Of a DNA stretch of 58,337 bases, positions 40,259-49,922 are shown one piece after another. The position numbers and the translations under genes were made by a program. How positions within the stretch are numbered: the stretch's first letter is position 1; each line of letters begins with the position of its first letter. Source of the stretch: an uncultured Lachnospiraceae bacterium (lineage in GTDB: Bacteria > Bacillota > Clostridia > Lachnospirales > Lachnospiraceae); assembly GCA_949287925.1 (NCBI GenBank), contig CASEIR010000070.1:1-58337 (forward strand), given 5' to 3'. Under the pieces are notes generated by a model, which had not been told where the DNA came from, did no database searches, and saw only the letters and a program-made list of their open reading frames with translations.

Positions 40259-40765
40259 CAGGTTGGCCATGATCCATGCATAGAGTTCCTGATTTTTCCG
40301 GCTCCAGTTATTGGCGATGGTTTCGGCTTCCTGCTCGGTAGGCGCGGTTACCGTCAGATCGATGAGAGGGTATCCCTGTTCAAGAACCTGACAATGTACG
40401 GAATATTCTCGGTTGTCGTTCCGGTAATAATCGGCTTTCACAGAAACCTCGTTCTTCAGTTCGTACTGCTTTTCTTTCAGAAAATGGTCGATATCATCCT
40501 GGATTGCCGGAGAAATGTCATTTTTGAAAAACTGCAATGTCTGTGCGCCTTCGGAAGTAAGATGGTAGAAGGTGCGGCTGTGGGTGGATTCTTCTCGTAT
40601 GAACCTGGATTCGATCAGTTCAGAGATGGCCTGCTGCAATTTGAAATAAGTAGTATATCCTTCGTCCAGGACAAATTCCGATATCTGAGAATTGGTCAGA
40701 GGAAAATCCACCTTGTTCAGCATATATAAGATGATTAATTTGTAAAGCTTAAAAGTTGTGGTCAT
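40253..40765 (-). CDS. DUF4364-family winged-helix protein
   Basis: This 170-residue protein matches the DUF4364 family of Clostridia. It has an N-terminal winged helix (KLYKLIILYMLNKVDFPLTN then LQQAISELIESRFI) followed by a small alpha/beta domain that ends NQELYAWIMANLL. It looks like a transcriptional regulator; I know of no established function. ATG 40765 follows AAAGGATTATTGCT, and the gene overlaps the end of ytqA by 17 bases, so the two are coupled. Confidence 0.88.
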   Translation of the reverse strand: MTTTFKLYKLIILYMLNKVDFPLTNSQISEFVLDEGYTTYFKLQQAISELIESRFIREESTHSRTFYHLTSEGAQTLQFFKNDISPAIQDDIDHFLKEKQYELKNEVSVKADYYRNDNREYSVHCQVLEQGYPLIDLTVTAPTEQEAETIANNWSRKNQELYAWIMANLL

Positions 40766-41690
40766 AGCAATAATCCTTTCCCTGCCAGATGTCATGCTCT
40801 TTGAAATAAGCCTGCATCCGGTTCAATACCAGTCGTTTGTTGCCGGTCCACAGCGGAGCGATCAAAAGTGATTTCGGACCGTCTCCGGTCAGCCGGTGAA
40901 TTACAATTTCCGGGCGCAATGCACTCAGACAGGAACCAAGCAGCGCAAAATATTCTTCCATTGAAGGAAGGGGGAAATGAAATTTCCGGTAATATTCCGC
41001 CAGATCTGTACCTTCCAGCACATGGAGAAGATGCAGCTTGATTCCCTGGATATCCAGGGAATTCAGATAACGGATGGTTTCCAGATTCATTTCCCGTGAT
41101 TCATTTGGAAGACCCAGAATCACATGGGTGATTACGGAGATGCCGCATCTGCGCAGCGCTTTTACTGCGGATTCATAGACGGGAAGGTCGTATCCTCTCC
41201 GAATCCAGTTGGCTGACCGGCTGTGAATTGTCTGCAGCCCGAGTTCCACCCATACTGGTTTGATGTGGTTCAGATCTTCCAGCAGAGACAGAATGTCATC
41301 GCTGAGACAGTCGGGTCTGGTTGCGATGGACAGGATACGGACGTCTGGATGTGAGATGGCTTCCAGGAAGATCGAGCGGAGATATTCCACCGGAGCATAG
41401 GTGTTCGTGTATGCTTGAAAGTAAGCGATGTAACCGCTACCCTTGTATTTGGCGCCAACCTGAGATTTCCCGGTTTCGATCTGGTCAGTAACGGACAGAC
41501 GGGAGTCCGCCGCAAAATCACCAGAACCGCCGCGGCTGCAGAAGATACAGCCTCGGCGGGAGATCCGGCCGTCACGGTTCGGACAGGACATCCCTTTGTT
41601 CAGAGATATTTTGTAAAATTTTTCTCCGTAAGTCTGCCGGAGATAATAGTCTAGAGAATAATATCTCTTTTCACCCCAGTGTACGCTCAT
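40749..41690 (-). CDS. ytqA: YtqA-family (TIGR01212) radical SAM protein
   Basis: This 313-residue radical SAM enzyme has the diagnostic cluster CPNRDGRISRRGCIFC (C-x11-C-x2-C) followed by GSGDFA, then YFQAYTNTYAP and ATRPDCL. These features define the TIGR01212/YtqA group, related to Elp3-like proteins and implicated in tRNA modification in some bacteria. I chose ATG 41690, seven bases after GAAAGGA; an in-frame ATG five codons upstream includes that site. It is transcribed together with DUF4364 and divergent from rho. Confidence 0.9.
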   Translation of the reverse strand: MSVHWGEKRYYSLDYYLRQTYGEKFYKISLNKGMSCPNRDGRISRRGCIFCSRGGSGDFAADSRLSVTDQIETGKSQVGAKYKGSGYIAYFQAYTNTYAPVEYLRSIFLEAISHPDVRILSIATRPDCLSDDILSLLEDLNHIKPVWVELGLQTIHSRSANWIRRGYDLPVYESAVKALRRCGISVITHVILGLPNESREMNLETIRYLNSLDIQGIKLHLLHVLEGTDLAEYYRKFHFPLPSMEEYFALLGSCLSALRPEIVIHRLTGDGPKSLLIAPLWTGNKRLVLNRMQAYFKEHDIWQGKDYCYDHNF

Positions 41691-41807
41691 GCCAGGTCCT
41701 TTCATGGATAGAGTCTTTTTTTACTGTCTATTATCATAGCATTTTTGAATATTGTTTTCAATAAAGTTTCTGAGAATTATCATTGCTGCAGGTTCGGAAA
41801 AAAGGGC

Positions 41808-41836
41808 TTTCAAAATAAAGTTTTCTGTAGTATAAT
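41808..41836 (+). promoter_or_regulatory. rho promoter
   Basis: A perfect TATAAT (41831-41836) is preceded at 17 bases by the weak TTTCAA (41808-41813), about 75 bases ahead of the start codon. The leader is short and shows no clear attenuator. Confidence 0.5.
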
Positions 41837-41911
41837 GTGTTCATGTTTTAATCTGGTCGATTCGACGCAGTATCCCTTGATATGAACAGAATAATTGAAA
41901 GGATAGATAAG

Positions 41912-43249
41912 ATGAGAGAAAAGTATGAGTCTTTGCCGCTTGCAACTTTGCGGGATCTTGCAAAAGCCAGGGGATTGAAAGGTGTATCCTCTATGAAAAA
42001 GGCAGAGGTGGTCGAGCTGATGCTGGCAGAGGACGAAAAGGAAAAGCAGACGGCACGCGAAGCTGTCAAAGAGATGTCAGCCAATACAGGAGATAAGGAG
42101 CTTCATGATATTGACCGGCTGGACAGCGGAGTGAAGGCTCATGGAATTCTGGAAGTGCTGCCGGATGGATATGGTTTCATCCGAAGCGCGAATTATCTGC
42201 CAGGAGAGAATGATGTCTATGTGTCTCCGTCACAGATACGCAAGTTTAATCTGAAGACGGGTGATATCCTGGAGGGAAATACCAGAATTAAGACACAACA
42301 GGAAAAATTCAGCGCGTTGCTCTATCTGACCAGGATCAATGAGATGGATCCGATGAAGGCAGTACGCAGAGCGAATTTTGAAGATATGACGCCTGTGTTC
42401 CCCAATGAAAGACTGCGTTTGGAATGCGGAAAGTCAAGCACGGCCATGCGGATTGTGGATCTGCTGTCGCCCATCGGGAAAGGGCAAAGGGGTATGATTG
42501 TATCACCTCCGAAGGCAGGTAAGACAACACTTTTGAAGCAGGTAGCCCTGTCGGTACGCCAGAACAATCCGGAGATGCATCTTCTGATTTTGCTGATCGA
42601 TGAACGGCCAGAGGAAGTGACGGATATTAAGGAAGCCATCGAAGGGGAGAATGTGGAGGTTATTTATTCCACGTTTGATGAGCTTCCGGATCATCATAAG
42701 AGAGTGGCGGAGATGGTAATCGAACGTGCAAAAAGGCTGGTGGAACATAAAAAAGACGTCATCATCCTGCTGGACAGTATAACCAGGCTGGCAAGGGCAT
42801 ACAATCTGACGGTGCCTCCATCAGGAAGAACTTTGTCCGGAGGTCTTGATCCTGCAGCCCTTCACATGCCGAAACGGTTTTTTGGGGCGGCGAGAAATAT
42901 GCGTGAAGGCGGAAGTCTCACCATATTAGCGACTGCGCTCGTGGACACTGGAAGTAAGATGGACGACGTGATCTATGAGGAATTCAAGGGAACCGGCAAT
43001 ATGGAACTGGTACTGGACCGCAAGTTGTCGGAAAAGCGGGTGTTTCCTGCGGTGGACATTCCTAAATCCGGAACACGCAGAGAAGATCTTCTCCTCAGCC
43101 CGGAAGAGCAGGAGGCTGTGGATACGATGAGGCGCGCGATCAACGGTATGCGTGCGGATGAAGCGGTAGATAATATTCTGAATATGTTCAGCAGAACCCG
43201 GAATAATGCGGAACTGATTCAATTAGTAAAAAAGACAAAAATCATCTAG
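41912..43249 (+). CDS. rho: Transcription termination factor Rho
   Basis: This 445-residue hexameric RNA helicase has an N-terminal Rho_N domain ([21 protein letters not shown]), an RNA-binding cold-shock-like domain ([15 protein letters not shown]), the ATPase P-loop SPPKAGKTT and the Q/R loop region [13 protein letters not shown] 41912 has GAAAGGA about nine bases upstream; an earlier in-frame ATG has no site. The rho-rpmE order is conserved in Firmicutes. The ORF is full length, with no inserted hydrophilic domain. Confidence 0.97.
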   Translation: MREKYESLPLATLRDLAKARGLKGVSSMKKAEVVELMLAEDEKEKQTAREAVKEMSANTGDKELHDIDRLDSGVKAHGILEVLPDGYGFIRSANYLPGENDVYVSPSQIRKFNLKTGDILEGNTRIKTQQEKFSALLYLTRINEMDPMKAVRRANFEDMTPVFPNERLRLECGKSSTAMRIVDLLSPIGKGQRGMIVSPPKAGKTTLLKQVALSVRQNNPEMHLLILLIDERPEEVTDIKEAIEGENVEVIYSTFDELPDHHKRVAEMVIERAKRLVEHKKDVIILLDSITRLARAYNLTVPPSGRTLSGGLDPAALHMPKRFFGAARNMREGGSLTILATALVDTGSKMDDVIYEEFKGTGNMELVLDRKLSEKRVFPAVDIPKSGTRREDLLLSPEEQEAVDTMRRAINGMRADEAVDNILNMFSRTRNNAELIQLVKKTKII

Positions 43250-43275
43250 ACAATACCGGATAAATATGATACAAT
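43247..43275 (+). promoter_or_regulatory. rpmE promoter
   Basis: TAGACA (43247-43252, overlapping the rho stop) and TACAAT (43270-43275) are separated by 17 bases, 72 bases ahead of rpmE. Confidence 0.5.
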
Positions 43276-43346
43276 AACAAAGCTGTTTAGAAAACGAAGT
43301 TTTTAGCACATTTCGTGTATGTAAAAAATAAAGAAGAGGTGAAATC

Positions 43347-43550
43347 ATGAAAGAAGGAATACATCCAGCATATCATCAGGCAACTGTAACTTGTAACTGT
43401 GGAAACACATTCGTAACAGGATCTACCAGTGAAGATATTCACGTAGAGATCTGTTCCAAGTGCCATCCATTCTACACAGGCCAGCAGAAAGCTGCCCAGG
43501 CTCGCGGACGTGTTGATAAGTTCAACAAAAAATACGGAATGGGTAAATAA
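43347..43550 (+). CDS. rpmE: Ribosomal protein L31, zinc-binding form
   Basis: This 67-residue protein is L31 of the zinc-binding (C+) type: Cys16 and Cys18 (CNC), Cys36 and Cys39 (CSKC) form the site. It opens [10 protein letters not shown] and ends [13 protein letters not shown], as usual. AAGAGGTGAAATC precedes the ATG. A terminator follows the stop. Confidence 0.98.
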   Translation: MKEGIHPAYHQATVTCNCGNTFVTGSTSEDIHVEICSKCHPFYTGQQKAAQARGRVDKFNKKYGMGK

Positions 43551-43563
43551 TAAACACAGAATC

Positions 43564-43596
43564 GGGTTGAGGTTGAAGAATCTCAACCCTTTTTTG
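43564..43596 (+). terminator. Intrinsic terminator after rpmE
   Basis: GGGTTGAG (43564-43571) pairs with CTCAACCC (43582-43589) around a 10-base loop, followed by a run of T to 43596. Confidence 0.93.
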
Positions 43597-43730
43597 TGCA
43601 GGCGGTGAACCGGAGTCAGGGCTTGTTCGGGATTTTGACAGCCTTTTAGAATCCCGGGTTGCGCTATTCTTTTTTCGGGATTGTCTTTATGAGAATAGAA
43701 AACAGCATATGTTTCAGGAGGATACGGTGT

Positions 43731-44666
43731 ATGAAATCATCGAACATCGGAGGGCAGGCTGTACTGGAGGGCATCATGATGAAGCATCAGGATCTTTATG
43801 CCGTCGCGGTACGGAAGCCTGATGGAGAAATTGTTGTGGAAAAGGATGTATACCGGGGTATTGCCGGAAACGCCCGGGGACTTACAAAGATCCCTTTTGT
43901 GAGAGGTGTTTTTAATTTCATAGATTCTATGATACTTGGAATCCGGACACTTACGTTTTCAGCCTCTTTTTTTGAAGAAGAGGAAGAACAGAAAAGGACA
44001 AAGACAGAGCAGGCGAAACAGGACAGACTGGAAAAATGGATGATGGGAGGTACGGTATTCTTATCGGTGGTTATTGCCGTGGCTGTTTTTATGATATTGC
44101 CGTATTTTTTATCTTCATTTTTAAAACCGGTGATCCCGTCGTATCATATCCGTACCATTCTGGAAGGTCTGATCCGGATCGGAATCTTTATCCTGTATGT
44201 GTTGCTTATATCCAGAATGAAGGATATTCAGAGAACGTTTATGTATCATGGGGCAGAGCATAAGTGTATTAATTGTATTGAACATGGGCTTCCGCTGACG
44301 GTGGAAAACGTAAGAATAAGCTCCAGACAGCACAAAAGATGCGGAACCAGCTTCTTGTTTTTTGTATTGGCCATCAGTATCATTTTACTTTTCCTGATTC
44401 AGGTGGAGACTGTGTGGATGCGTGTTCTGGTGAGAATTGCGCTGCTTCCAGTGATCGCGGGTATTTCATATGAGGTGTTAAAGCTGGCTGGCAATACGGA
44501 AAATCCAGTGCTGGATCTGCTGAGCAGGCCGGGACTTGCCATACAGAAGCTGACCACAAAAGAACCGGACGACCAGATGATTGAAGTGGCAATCAAAGCA
44601 GTGGAGGCCGTATTTGATTGGAGAGCATATGAACGGGAAAATTTTCACGCTTCGGGAACTATATGA
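43731..44666 (+). CDS. yqhQ: YqhQ-like DUF1385 membrane protein
   Basis: This 311-residue protein has the conserved N-terminal IGGQAVLEGIMMKH, about four membrane helices and the cytoplasmic YHGAEHKCINCIEHG and RCGTSFLF segments that define DUF1385/YqhQ. Its biochemical role is not established as far as I know. ATG 43731 has AGGAGG ten bases upstream. The 3' end overlaps prmC by 38 bases. The rpmE-yqhQ-prmC-prfA order is widespread in Clostridia. Confidence 0.92.
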   Translation: MKSSNIGGQAVLEGIMMKHQDLYAVAVRKPDGEIVVEKDVYRGIAGNARGLTKIPFVRGVFNFIDSMILGIRTLTFSASFFEEEEEQKRTKTEQAKQDRLEKWMMGGTVFLSVVIAVAVFMILPYFLSSFLKPVIPSYHIRTILEGLIRIGIFILYVLLISRMKDIQRTFMYHGAEHKCINCIEHGLPLTVENVRISSRQHKRCGTSFLFFVLAISIILLFLIQVETVWMRVLVRIALLPVIAGISYEVLKLAGNTENPVLDLLSRPGLAIQKLTTKEPDDQMIEVAIKAVEAVFDWRAYERENFHASGTI

Positions 44667-45480
44667 AAATGGTGAGAACCAGCTTCGGGACGCAGGCATC
44701 GAAGAGGCAGGACTGGATGCCTGGTATCTGCTGGAGCATGTGACAGGTATCGGGAGAGCTTCTTATTACGGAGATCCAAAACGTCCGGTATCTGTCCAGA
44801 AGGCAAAGGAATATCTGAAACTGATTCACGAAAGAAGCAGGCATATTCCGCTGCAGCATCTGACCGGCGAACAGGAATTCATGGGATTCCCTTTTCTGGT
44901 GAACCATCATGTGCTGATTCCCAGACAGGATACAGAGACTCTGGTGGAAGAAGCATTGCGTTTTGCAGAACCGGGAATGAAGGTGTTGGATCTTTGCACC
45001 GGATCCGGATGTATATTGATCAGTCTTTTGAAGCTGTGTCCAGGTCTGGAGGGAGAAGGACTTGATATCTCCAGAGAAGCCATTTCGGTTGCCAGGCGAA
45101 ATGCGGAGCGGCTCGGGGTTGAAGCGACATTTCAGGAAAGTGATCTTCTGGAACGGGCGGGAAAGAATTATGACATGATTGTGTCGAATCCGCCGTATAT
45201 CAGAACATCGGCGATTCGTGGACTGCAGGAAGAGGTGAGGCTTCATGATCCATGGATCGCGCTGGACGGGAAAGAAGATGGATTGCATTTTTACCGAAGA
45301 ATTATTGCAGACAGCATTCCTGTACTCAAGCCGGGAGGAATCCTGCTCTTTGAAATCGGATGTGATCAGGGCCGGGAAGTGGCGGATCTGATGTACAACA
45401 GCGGATATTCAGGGATACAGATAAAAAAGGATCTGGCAGGACTTGACCGGGTTGTGAGTGGTATGTACAATAAAGATTAG
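44629..45480 (+). CDS. prmC: Release factor glutamine methyltransferase
   Basis: This 283-residue SAM-dependent enzyme methylates the glutamine of the GGQ motif in peptide release factors. It has the N-terminal helical domain ([13 protein letters not shown]), the SAM-binding [10 protein letters not shown] and the catalytic [12 protein letters not shown] 44629 has GGAGAG seven bases upstream and lies inside the end of yqhQ. Its substrate, RF1, is encoded directly downstream. Confidence 0.97.
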   Translation: MNGKIFTLRELYENGENQLRDAGIEEAGLDAWYLLEHVTGIGRASYYGDPKRPVSVQKAKEYLKLIHERSRHIPLQHLTGEQEFMGFPFLVNHHVLIPRQDTETLVEEALRFAEPGMKVLDLCTGSGCILISLLKLCPGLEGEGLDISREAISVARRNAERLGVEATFQESDLLERAGKNYDMIVSNPPYIRTSAIRGLQEEVRLHDPWIALDGKEDGLHFYRRIIADSIPVLKPGGILLFEIGCDQGREVADLMYNSGYSGIQIKKDLAGLDRVVSGMYNKD

Positions 45481-45514
45481 TGCCGGAATGGCGGTTGTTC
45501 AAGGAGGAATAGAG

Positions 45515-46585
45515 ATGTTTGACAGATTAGAGGATCTTCTGATTCGGTTGGAAGAGGTTTTAAGTGAATTGCAGGAACCGGATGTGGCAAGTGATCAGAA
45601 CCGATTCCGTAAATTGATGAAAGAGCAAAATGACTTAACTCCAATTGTGGAGGCATATAAGGAATATAAATCATGCAAACAGGCGATTGAAGACAGTCTT
45701 CAGATGTTGGAAGAGGAAACGGACGAAGAGATGCGGGAGCTGGCAAAAGAAGAACTGAATATGTCCAAAGAAAGAGTGGAAGAGCTGGAGCATGAATTGA
45801 AAATTCTTCTGCTTCCAAAAGACCCCAATGATGATAAGAATGTAATTGTGGAGATCCGTGCGGGTGCAGGCGGAGATGAAGCGGCGCTGTTCGCAGCTGA
45901 GATCTACCGGATGTATCTGCATTATGCGGAAAGCCGGCGTTGGAAGGTTGAATTAGTAGAATGCGAAGAGATCGGAATTGGAGGCATGAAGAACGTTACT
46001 TTTATGATCGATGGAAAAGGTGCGTATTCTGTGATGAAGTATGAATCCGGAGTACACCGTGTGCAGCGGGTACCTGAAACAGAGTCTGGAGGCCGGATCC
46101 ATACATCTACGATCACGGTAGCGGTAATGCCGGAAGCAGAGGATGTGGATGTTCAGATCGATGAGAAAGACATCCGTATCGATGTTATGCGTGCGTCCGG
46201 CAATGGCGGACAGTGTGTCAATACGACGGACTCGGCAGTACGGCTCACTCATTATCCTACCGGAATCGTAATTTACAGCCAGACAGAAAAATCCCAGCTT
46301 CAGAACAAGGAAAAAGCGTTTGCGCTGCTCCGTGCTAAGCTGTATGATATGGAATGCCAGAAGCGGCATGATGCAGAGGCGGAGGCAAGAAAAAGTCAGA
46401 TCGGAACCGGAGACCGTTCCGAAAAGATACGTACGTATAACTTCCCGCAGGGGAGAGTGACGGATCATCGTATCGGTCTGACGCTGTATAAGCTTGACAA
46501 GATTATGAACGGGGATATCCAGGAAATCATCGACGCCTGCATCGCAGCTGACCAGGCTGCAAAGCTTGCAAACATGAATGATTAA
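45515..46585 (+). CDS. prfA: Peptide chain release factor 1
   Basis: This 356-residue protein reads UAA and UAG stop codons and releases the finished peptide. The catalytic loop [11 protein letters not shown] (GGQ near residue 232) and the tripeptide codon-recognition region around [10 protein letters not shown] are normal for RF1. ATG 45515 follows AAGGAGG. It is the target of PrmC, encoded 34 bases upstream, and ends the operon. Confidence 0.98.
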   Translation: MFDRLEDLLIRLEEVLSELQEPDVASDQNRFRKLMKEQNDLTPIVEAYKEYKSCKQAIEDSLQMLEEETDEEMRELAKEELNMSKERVEELEHELKILLLPKDPNDDKNVIVEIRAGAGGDEAALFAAEIYRMYLHYAESRRWKVELVECEEIGIGGMKNVTFMIDGKGAYSVMKYESGVHRVQRVPETESGGRIHTSTITVAVMPEAEDVDVQIDEKDIRIDVMRASGNGGQCVNTTDSAVRLTHYPTGIVIYSQTEKSQLQNKEKAFALLRAKLYDMECQKRHDAEAEARKSQIGTGDRSEKIRTYNFPQGRVTDHRIGLTLYKLDKIMNGDIQEIIDACIAADQAAKLANMND

Positions 46586-46601
46586 AGACAATATGCTATG
46601 T

Positions 46602-46643
46602 AAGGGGCTGATGCAAAAGGGTTGCATGCAGTCCCTTTTGTGG
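46602..46643 (+). terminator. Probable terminator after prfA
   Basis: AAGGGGCTG-A-TGCA pairs imperfectly with TGCA-TG-CAGTCCCTT (stem 46602-46639), followed by a short TTTTG. The stem has internal mismatches, so confidence is moderate. Confidence 0.55.
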
Positions 46644-46671
46644 TTACAAAAGAAAAGAAGTGTGTTATACT
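46644..46671 (+). promoter_or_regulatory. Promoter of the DUF2156 gene
   Basis: TTACAA (46644-46649) and TATACT (46666-46671) are 16 bases apart, 48 bases ahead of the start codon. Confidence 0.45.
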
Positions 46672-46718
46672 AAGATTCATGTATAAAATAAAAAGCGAAG
46701 TATAGAAGAAAGGAATTT

Positions 46719-47630
46719 ATGAAAGAAATACAGTTCAAACGAGCAGAATTAGAAGACAAAGAAGTCATGGATCATTTTTTCCTCAACCATACCAGCCGCA
46801 GCTGCGAGAGGACATTTGCGAATGTTTATCTGTGGTCCCGGCAGTATCCGGTCACATGGGCAGTGGTAGAGGATGCCCTTGTCTTTAAAAGTGAAGACAA
46901 TACTCATCTGGCGTTTGCGTATCCGGCAGGAAGACCGGAACAGGTTAGAAAAGCGCTGGAAATCCTGATGGAATACAGCAAGGAACGGGGAATCCCGTTT
47001 GCTATGTATAATGTGACGCCGGAGCATTTTGCGCAGCTGGAGGAATGGTATCCCGGAAGATTTCAGATCGAGTATGACCGTGACAGCGCAGACTATGTGT
47101 ATGAAAGCGAAAAACTTGCCACACTGTCCGGGAAGAAACTGCACAGCAAGCGGAATCATATCAATAAATTTAAAATGATGTATGAAAACCGCTGGAGCTA
47201 CGAGCGAATGAAAAAAGAAAATGTGGAAGAATGCTTTCAGATGGCGCTTCGCTGGAGAAATGAAAACGGGTGTGAAGAAAATCCCGAGAAGCGGGGAGAA
47301 ATCTGTGTGACACTGAATTCCCTGCGTTTATTTGAAGAACTGGGACTGACCGGAGGAGTCCTGCGGATTGACGGGGAGGTTGTAGCTTTTACTATTGGAG
47401 AACCGCTGTGTCCGGATACCTTTGTCGTGCATATTGAGAAAGCATATGCAGATATTCAGGGAGCGTATCCGATGATTAACCAACAGTTCGTGGAACACGA
47501 GTGCCTGGGTTACCAGTATGTGAACCGGGAAGAGGATACGGGAGCAGAAGGACTGCGAAAAGCAAAGCTGTCTTACCGGCCTGCATTTTTGGTGGAAAAA
47601 GGATATGTTAGGGAAGTAAAGTCAATATAA
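46719..47630 (+). CDS. DUF2156 (phosphatidylglycerol lysyltransferase-type) protein
   Basis: This 303-residue protein contains two GNAT-like halves of the DUF2156/LPG-synthase-C family. The N-terminal part has FANVYLWSRQYPVTWAV, and the C-terminal part ends YVNREEDTGAEGLRKAKLSYRP, the most conserved segment. It lacks the membrane domain of MprF, so it is a soluble acyl- or aminoacyl-transferase of unknown substrate. AAGAAAGGAATTT precedes the ATG. The aminotransferase gene follows after 18 bases, probably on the same transcript. Confidence 0.88.
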   Translation: MKEIQFKRAELEDKEVMDHFFLNHTSRSCERTFANVYLWSRQYPVTWAVVEDALVFKSEDNTHLAFAYPAGRPEQVRKALEILMEYSKERGIPFAMYNVTPEHFAQLEEWYPGRFQIEYDRDSADYVYESEKLATLSGKKLHSKRNHINKFKMMYENRWSYERMKKENVEECFQMALRWRNENGCEENPEKRGEICVTLNSLRLFEELGLTGGVLRIDGEVVAFTIGEPLCPDTFVVHIEKAYADIQGAYPMINQQFVEHECLGYQYVNREEDTGAEGLRKAKLSYRPAFLVEKGYVREVKSI

Positions 47631-47648
47631 TAGAAGGAGTGTGTATAA

Positions 47649-48842
47649 ATGATAGCAGATAAAATGAAAAATATGGTAGCAAACAGTTCTGCCATTCGTG
47701 CAATGTTTGAGGAAGGAAATCGTCTGGCTCAGATCTACGGGGCGGAGAACGTATATGATTTCAGCCTGGGGAATCCCAACGTGCCGGCTCCGGACGCAGT
47801 GAAGAATGCAATTATTGAGCTTCTGGAGGACAGTGATCCTCTTATCCTTCACGGCTACACCAACAGCAACAGCGGATATGAAGATGTAAGGGAAGCAGTG
47901 GCGGTATCTTTGAACGAGCGATTTGGCACGAACTTTGCGGCCCGCAATATTGTGATGACAGTAGGCGCAGCCGGAGGATTGAATGTCATACTGAAGACTT
48001 TGATTAATCCTGGAGATGAAGTGATCGCGTTTGCTCCGTATTTTGGCGAGTACCGTTCTTATACAAATAATTATGACGGGGTTCTGGTTGAAGTATCCCC
48101 GAATACGGTGGATTTTCAACCGAAGCTGGACGAATTTGCAGAGAAGATTACTCCGAAGACCAAAGCAGTTATTGTGAACACTCCGAATAATCCTACTGGT
48201 GTAGTATATTCAGAAGAAACGATTAAAAAGATGGCGTCCATTATGGAAGAAAAAGAAAAAGAATTCGGCACAGAAATTTATCTGATCTCAGATGAACCGT
48301 ACCGGGAACTGGTGTATGATGGCGTTGAGGTTCCGTATCTGACAAAGTATTACCACAATACGATCGTAGGGTACTCCTATAGTAAATCACTGTCATTGCC
48401 GGGTGAGAGAATCGGTTATCTGGTGATTCCGGATGAGGTTACGGATAGTGGGGATGTGCAGTCTGCGGCAAATGTTGCGACCAGAATCCTCGGATTCGTC
48501 AATGCGCCTACGCTGCAGCAGAAGATTGTGGCCAGGTGTTTGAATGAGAAGACGGATATTTCCTATTATAACCGGAATCGGGAAACGCTTTATCAAGGTC
48601 TGAAAGATTGCGGATTTGAATGTATTAAACCTGAGGGTGCGTTCTATCTGTTTGTGAAATCTCCGGTAGAAGATGAGAAGGAATTCTGCGCGGCCGGGAA
48701 GAAATACAATATACTGATGGTGCCGGGCAGTTCGTTTGCGTGTCCGGGGTATGTACGGCTGGCATACTGTGTGTCTTATGAGACGATCGTGAATTCCCTG
48801 CCGAAATTCCGGGAACTGTCAAAAGAGTATCAGACAAAGTAG
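47649..48842 (+). CDS. PLP-dependent class I aminotransferase
   Basis: This 397-residue fold-type I enzyme shows FSLGNPNVPAP, VNTPNNPTGVV, the cofactor Asp in SDEPYREL, the Schiff-base Lys in SYSKSLSLPGERIGY and the C-terminal carboxylate-binding Arg in GYVRLAYCVS. It is of the aspartate/aromatic/methionine aminotransferase type; the amino acid specificity cannot be read. GAAGGAGTGTGTATAA precedes the ATG. hisC follows 12 bases later, and PopT and a sugar kinase continue the run. Confidence 0.92.
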   Translation: MIADKMKNMVANSSAIRAMFEEGNRLAQIYGAENVYDFSLGNPNVPAPDAVKNAIIELLEDSDPLILHGYTNSNSGYEDVREAVAVSLNERFGTNFAARNIVMTVGAAGGLNVILKTLINPGDEVIAFAPYFGEYRSYTNNYDGVLVEVSPNTVDFQPKLDEFAEKITPKTKAVIVNTPNNPTGVVYSEETIKKMASIMEEKEKEFGTEIYLISDEPYRELVYDGVEVPYLTKYYHNTIVGYSYSKSLSLPGERIGYLVIPDEVTDSGDVQSAANVATRILGFVNAPTLQQKIVARCLNEKTDISYYNRNRETLYQGLKDCGFECIKPEGAFYLFVKSPVEDEKEFCAAGKKYNILMVPGSSFACPGYVRLAYCVSYETIVNSLPKFRELSKEYQTK

Positions 48843-48854
48843 AGGGCTGCTGTG

Positions 48855-49922
48855 ATGAAAGCATTTGAAAAGAATATACGGAAGGTAGAACCCTATGTAC
48901 CGGGGGAACAGCCTCAGAATAAAGTGATCAAATTGAATACCAATGAAAATCCATACCCGCCGGCTCCTGGAGTGACAGCTGCGCTGGAGAAGTTGAATAC
49001 AGATCGTCTGCGCCTTTATCCGGATCCGGCTGCTGAAGTGCTGGTAAAAGAACTGGCAGATTTTTATGGGGTGGGAAAGGATCAAGTGTTTGTGGGAGTG
49101 GGATCGGACGATGTGTTATCCATGTGTTTCCTGACTTTCTTTAACTCGGAAAAGCCGATCATTTTTCCTGATATTACCTATTCGTTTTATAAGGTATGGG
49201 CGGATCTTTACCGTATTCCATATGAATGTAAGCCGGTGGATGAGAAGTTTTGTATCCGGAAGGAAGACTATTACGGGGAGAATGGCGGGGTAATATTTCC
49301 CAATCCCAATGCGCCCACCGGACTGTATCTGGAACTGGAGGATGTAGAGGATATTATCGCCCACAATCCGGATGTAATCGTGATTGTAGATGAAGCATAT
49401 ATAGACTTTGCAGGGAGGTCTGCGCTGGAACTGATTGAGAGATATGAGAATCTTATCGTAGTCCAGACCTTTTCCAAAGCACGTTCCATGGCGGGAATGC
49501 GGATAGGGTATGCCATCAGCAACCCGGCATTGATCCGGTATCTAAATGATGCAAAATATTCCTTTAATTCTTATACCATGAATCTTACCTCCCTGATCTG
49601 CGGAGCGGAGGCGGTAAAAGACAGAGCATATTTTGAAGAAGGAATCCAAAAAATCATCTGTACCCGTGAGTGGAGTAAAGAAGAACTAAAGAAGCTTGGA
49701 TTCAGCTGCCTGGATTCCAGAGCCAATTTTATCTTTGCAGCCCACCCGTCTTATGACGCGAAAGAATTGTTTGAGTATCTAAAGACACAGAATATTTATG
49801 TACGCTATTGGGAAAGTGAACGAATCCGGCAATATCTGCGGATTACGGTCGGTACAGAATCTGAGATGAGAGAATTCTTTGAAGTTTTGAAGAAATATAT
49901 GGCTAAAGGAGATCATTCATGA
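48855..49922 (+). CDS. hisC: Histidinol-phosphate aminotransferase-like enzyme
   Basis: This 355-residue aminotransferase has LNTNENPYPPAPGV, the GVGSDDVLSM turn, NPNAPTG, VDEAYIDFAG and the Lys in TFSKARSMAGMRIGYA, all of the HisC type. It would convert imidazole-acetol phosphate and glutamate to histidinol phosphate. No other his genes are nearby, so a secondary aromatic aminotransferase role is possible. The start is ATG 48855 (a GTG lies one codon earlier), with a weak ribosome binding site. Its end overlaps the next gene by four bases (ATGA). Confidence 0.88.
   Translation: MKAFEKNIRKVEPYVPGEQPQNKVIKLNTNENPYPPAPGVTAALEKLNTDRLRLYPDPAAEVLVKELADFYGVGKDQVFVGVGSDDVLSMCFLTFFNSEKPIIFPDITYSFYKVWADLYRIPYECKPVDEKFCIRKEDYYGENGGVIFPNPNAPTGLYLELEDVEDIIAHNPDVIVIVDEAYIDFAGRSALELIERYENLIVVQTFSKARSMAGMRIGYAISNPALIRYLNDAKYSFNSYTMNLTSLICGAEAVKDRAYFEEGIQKIICTREWSKEELKKLGFSCLDSRANFIFAAHPSYDAKELFEYLKTQNIYVRYWESERIRQYLRITVGTESEMREFFEVLKKYMAKGDHS

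Noticed and set aside
43659-43730. Upstream extension of YqhQ with a hydrophobic N-terminus
   Set aside because: AGGAGG is well placed for ATG 43731, and the family starts with the IGGQAVLEG segment.
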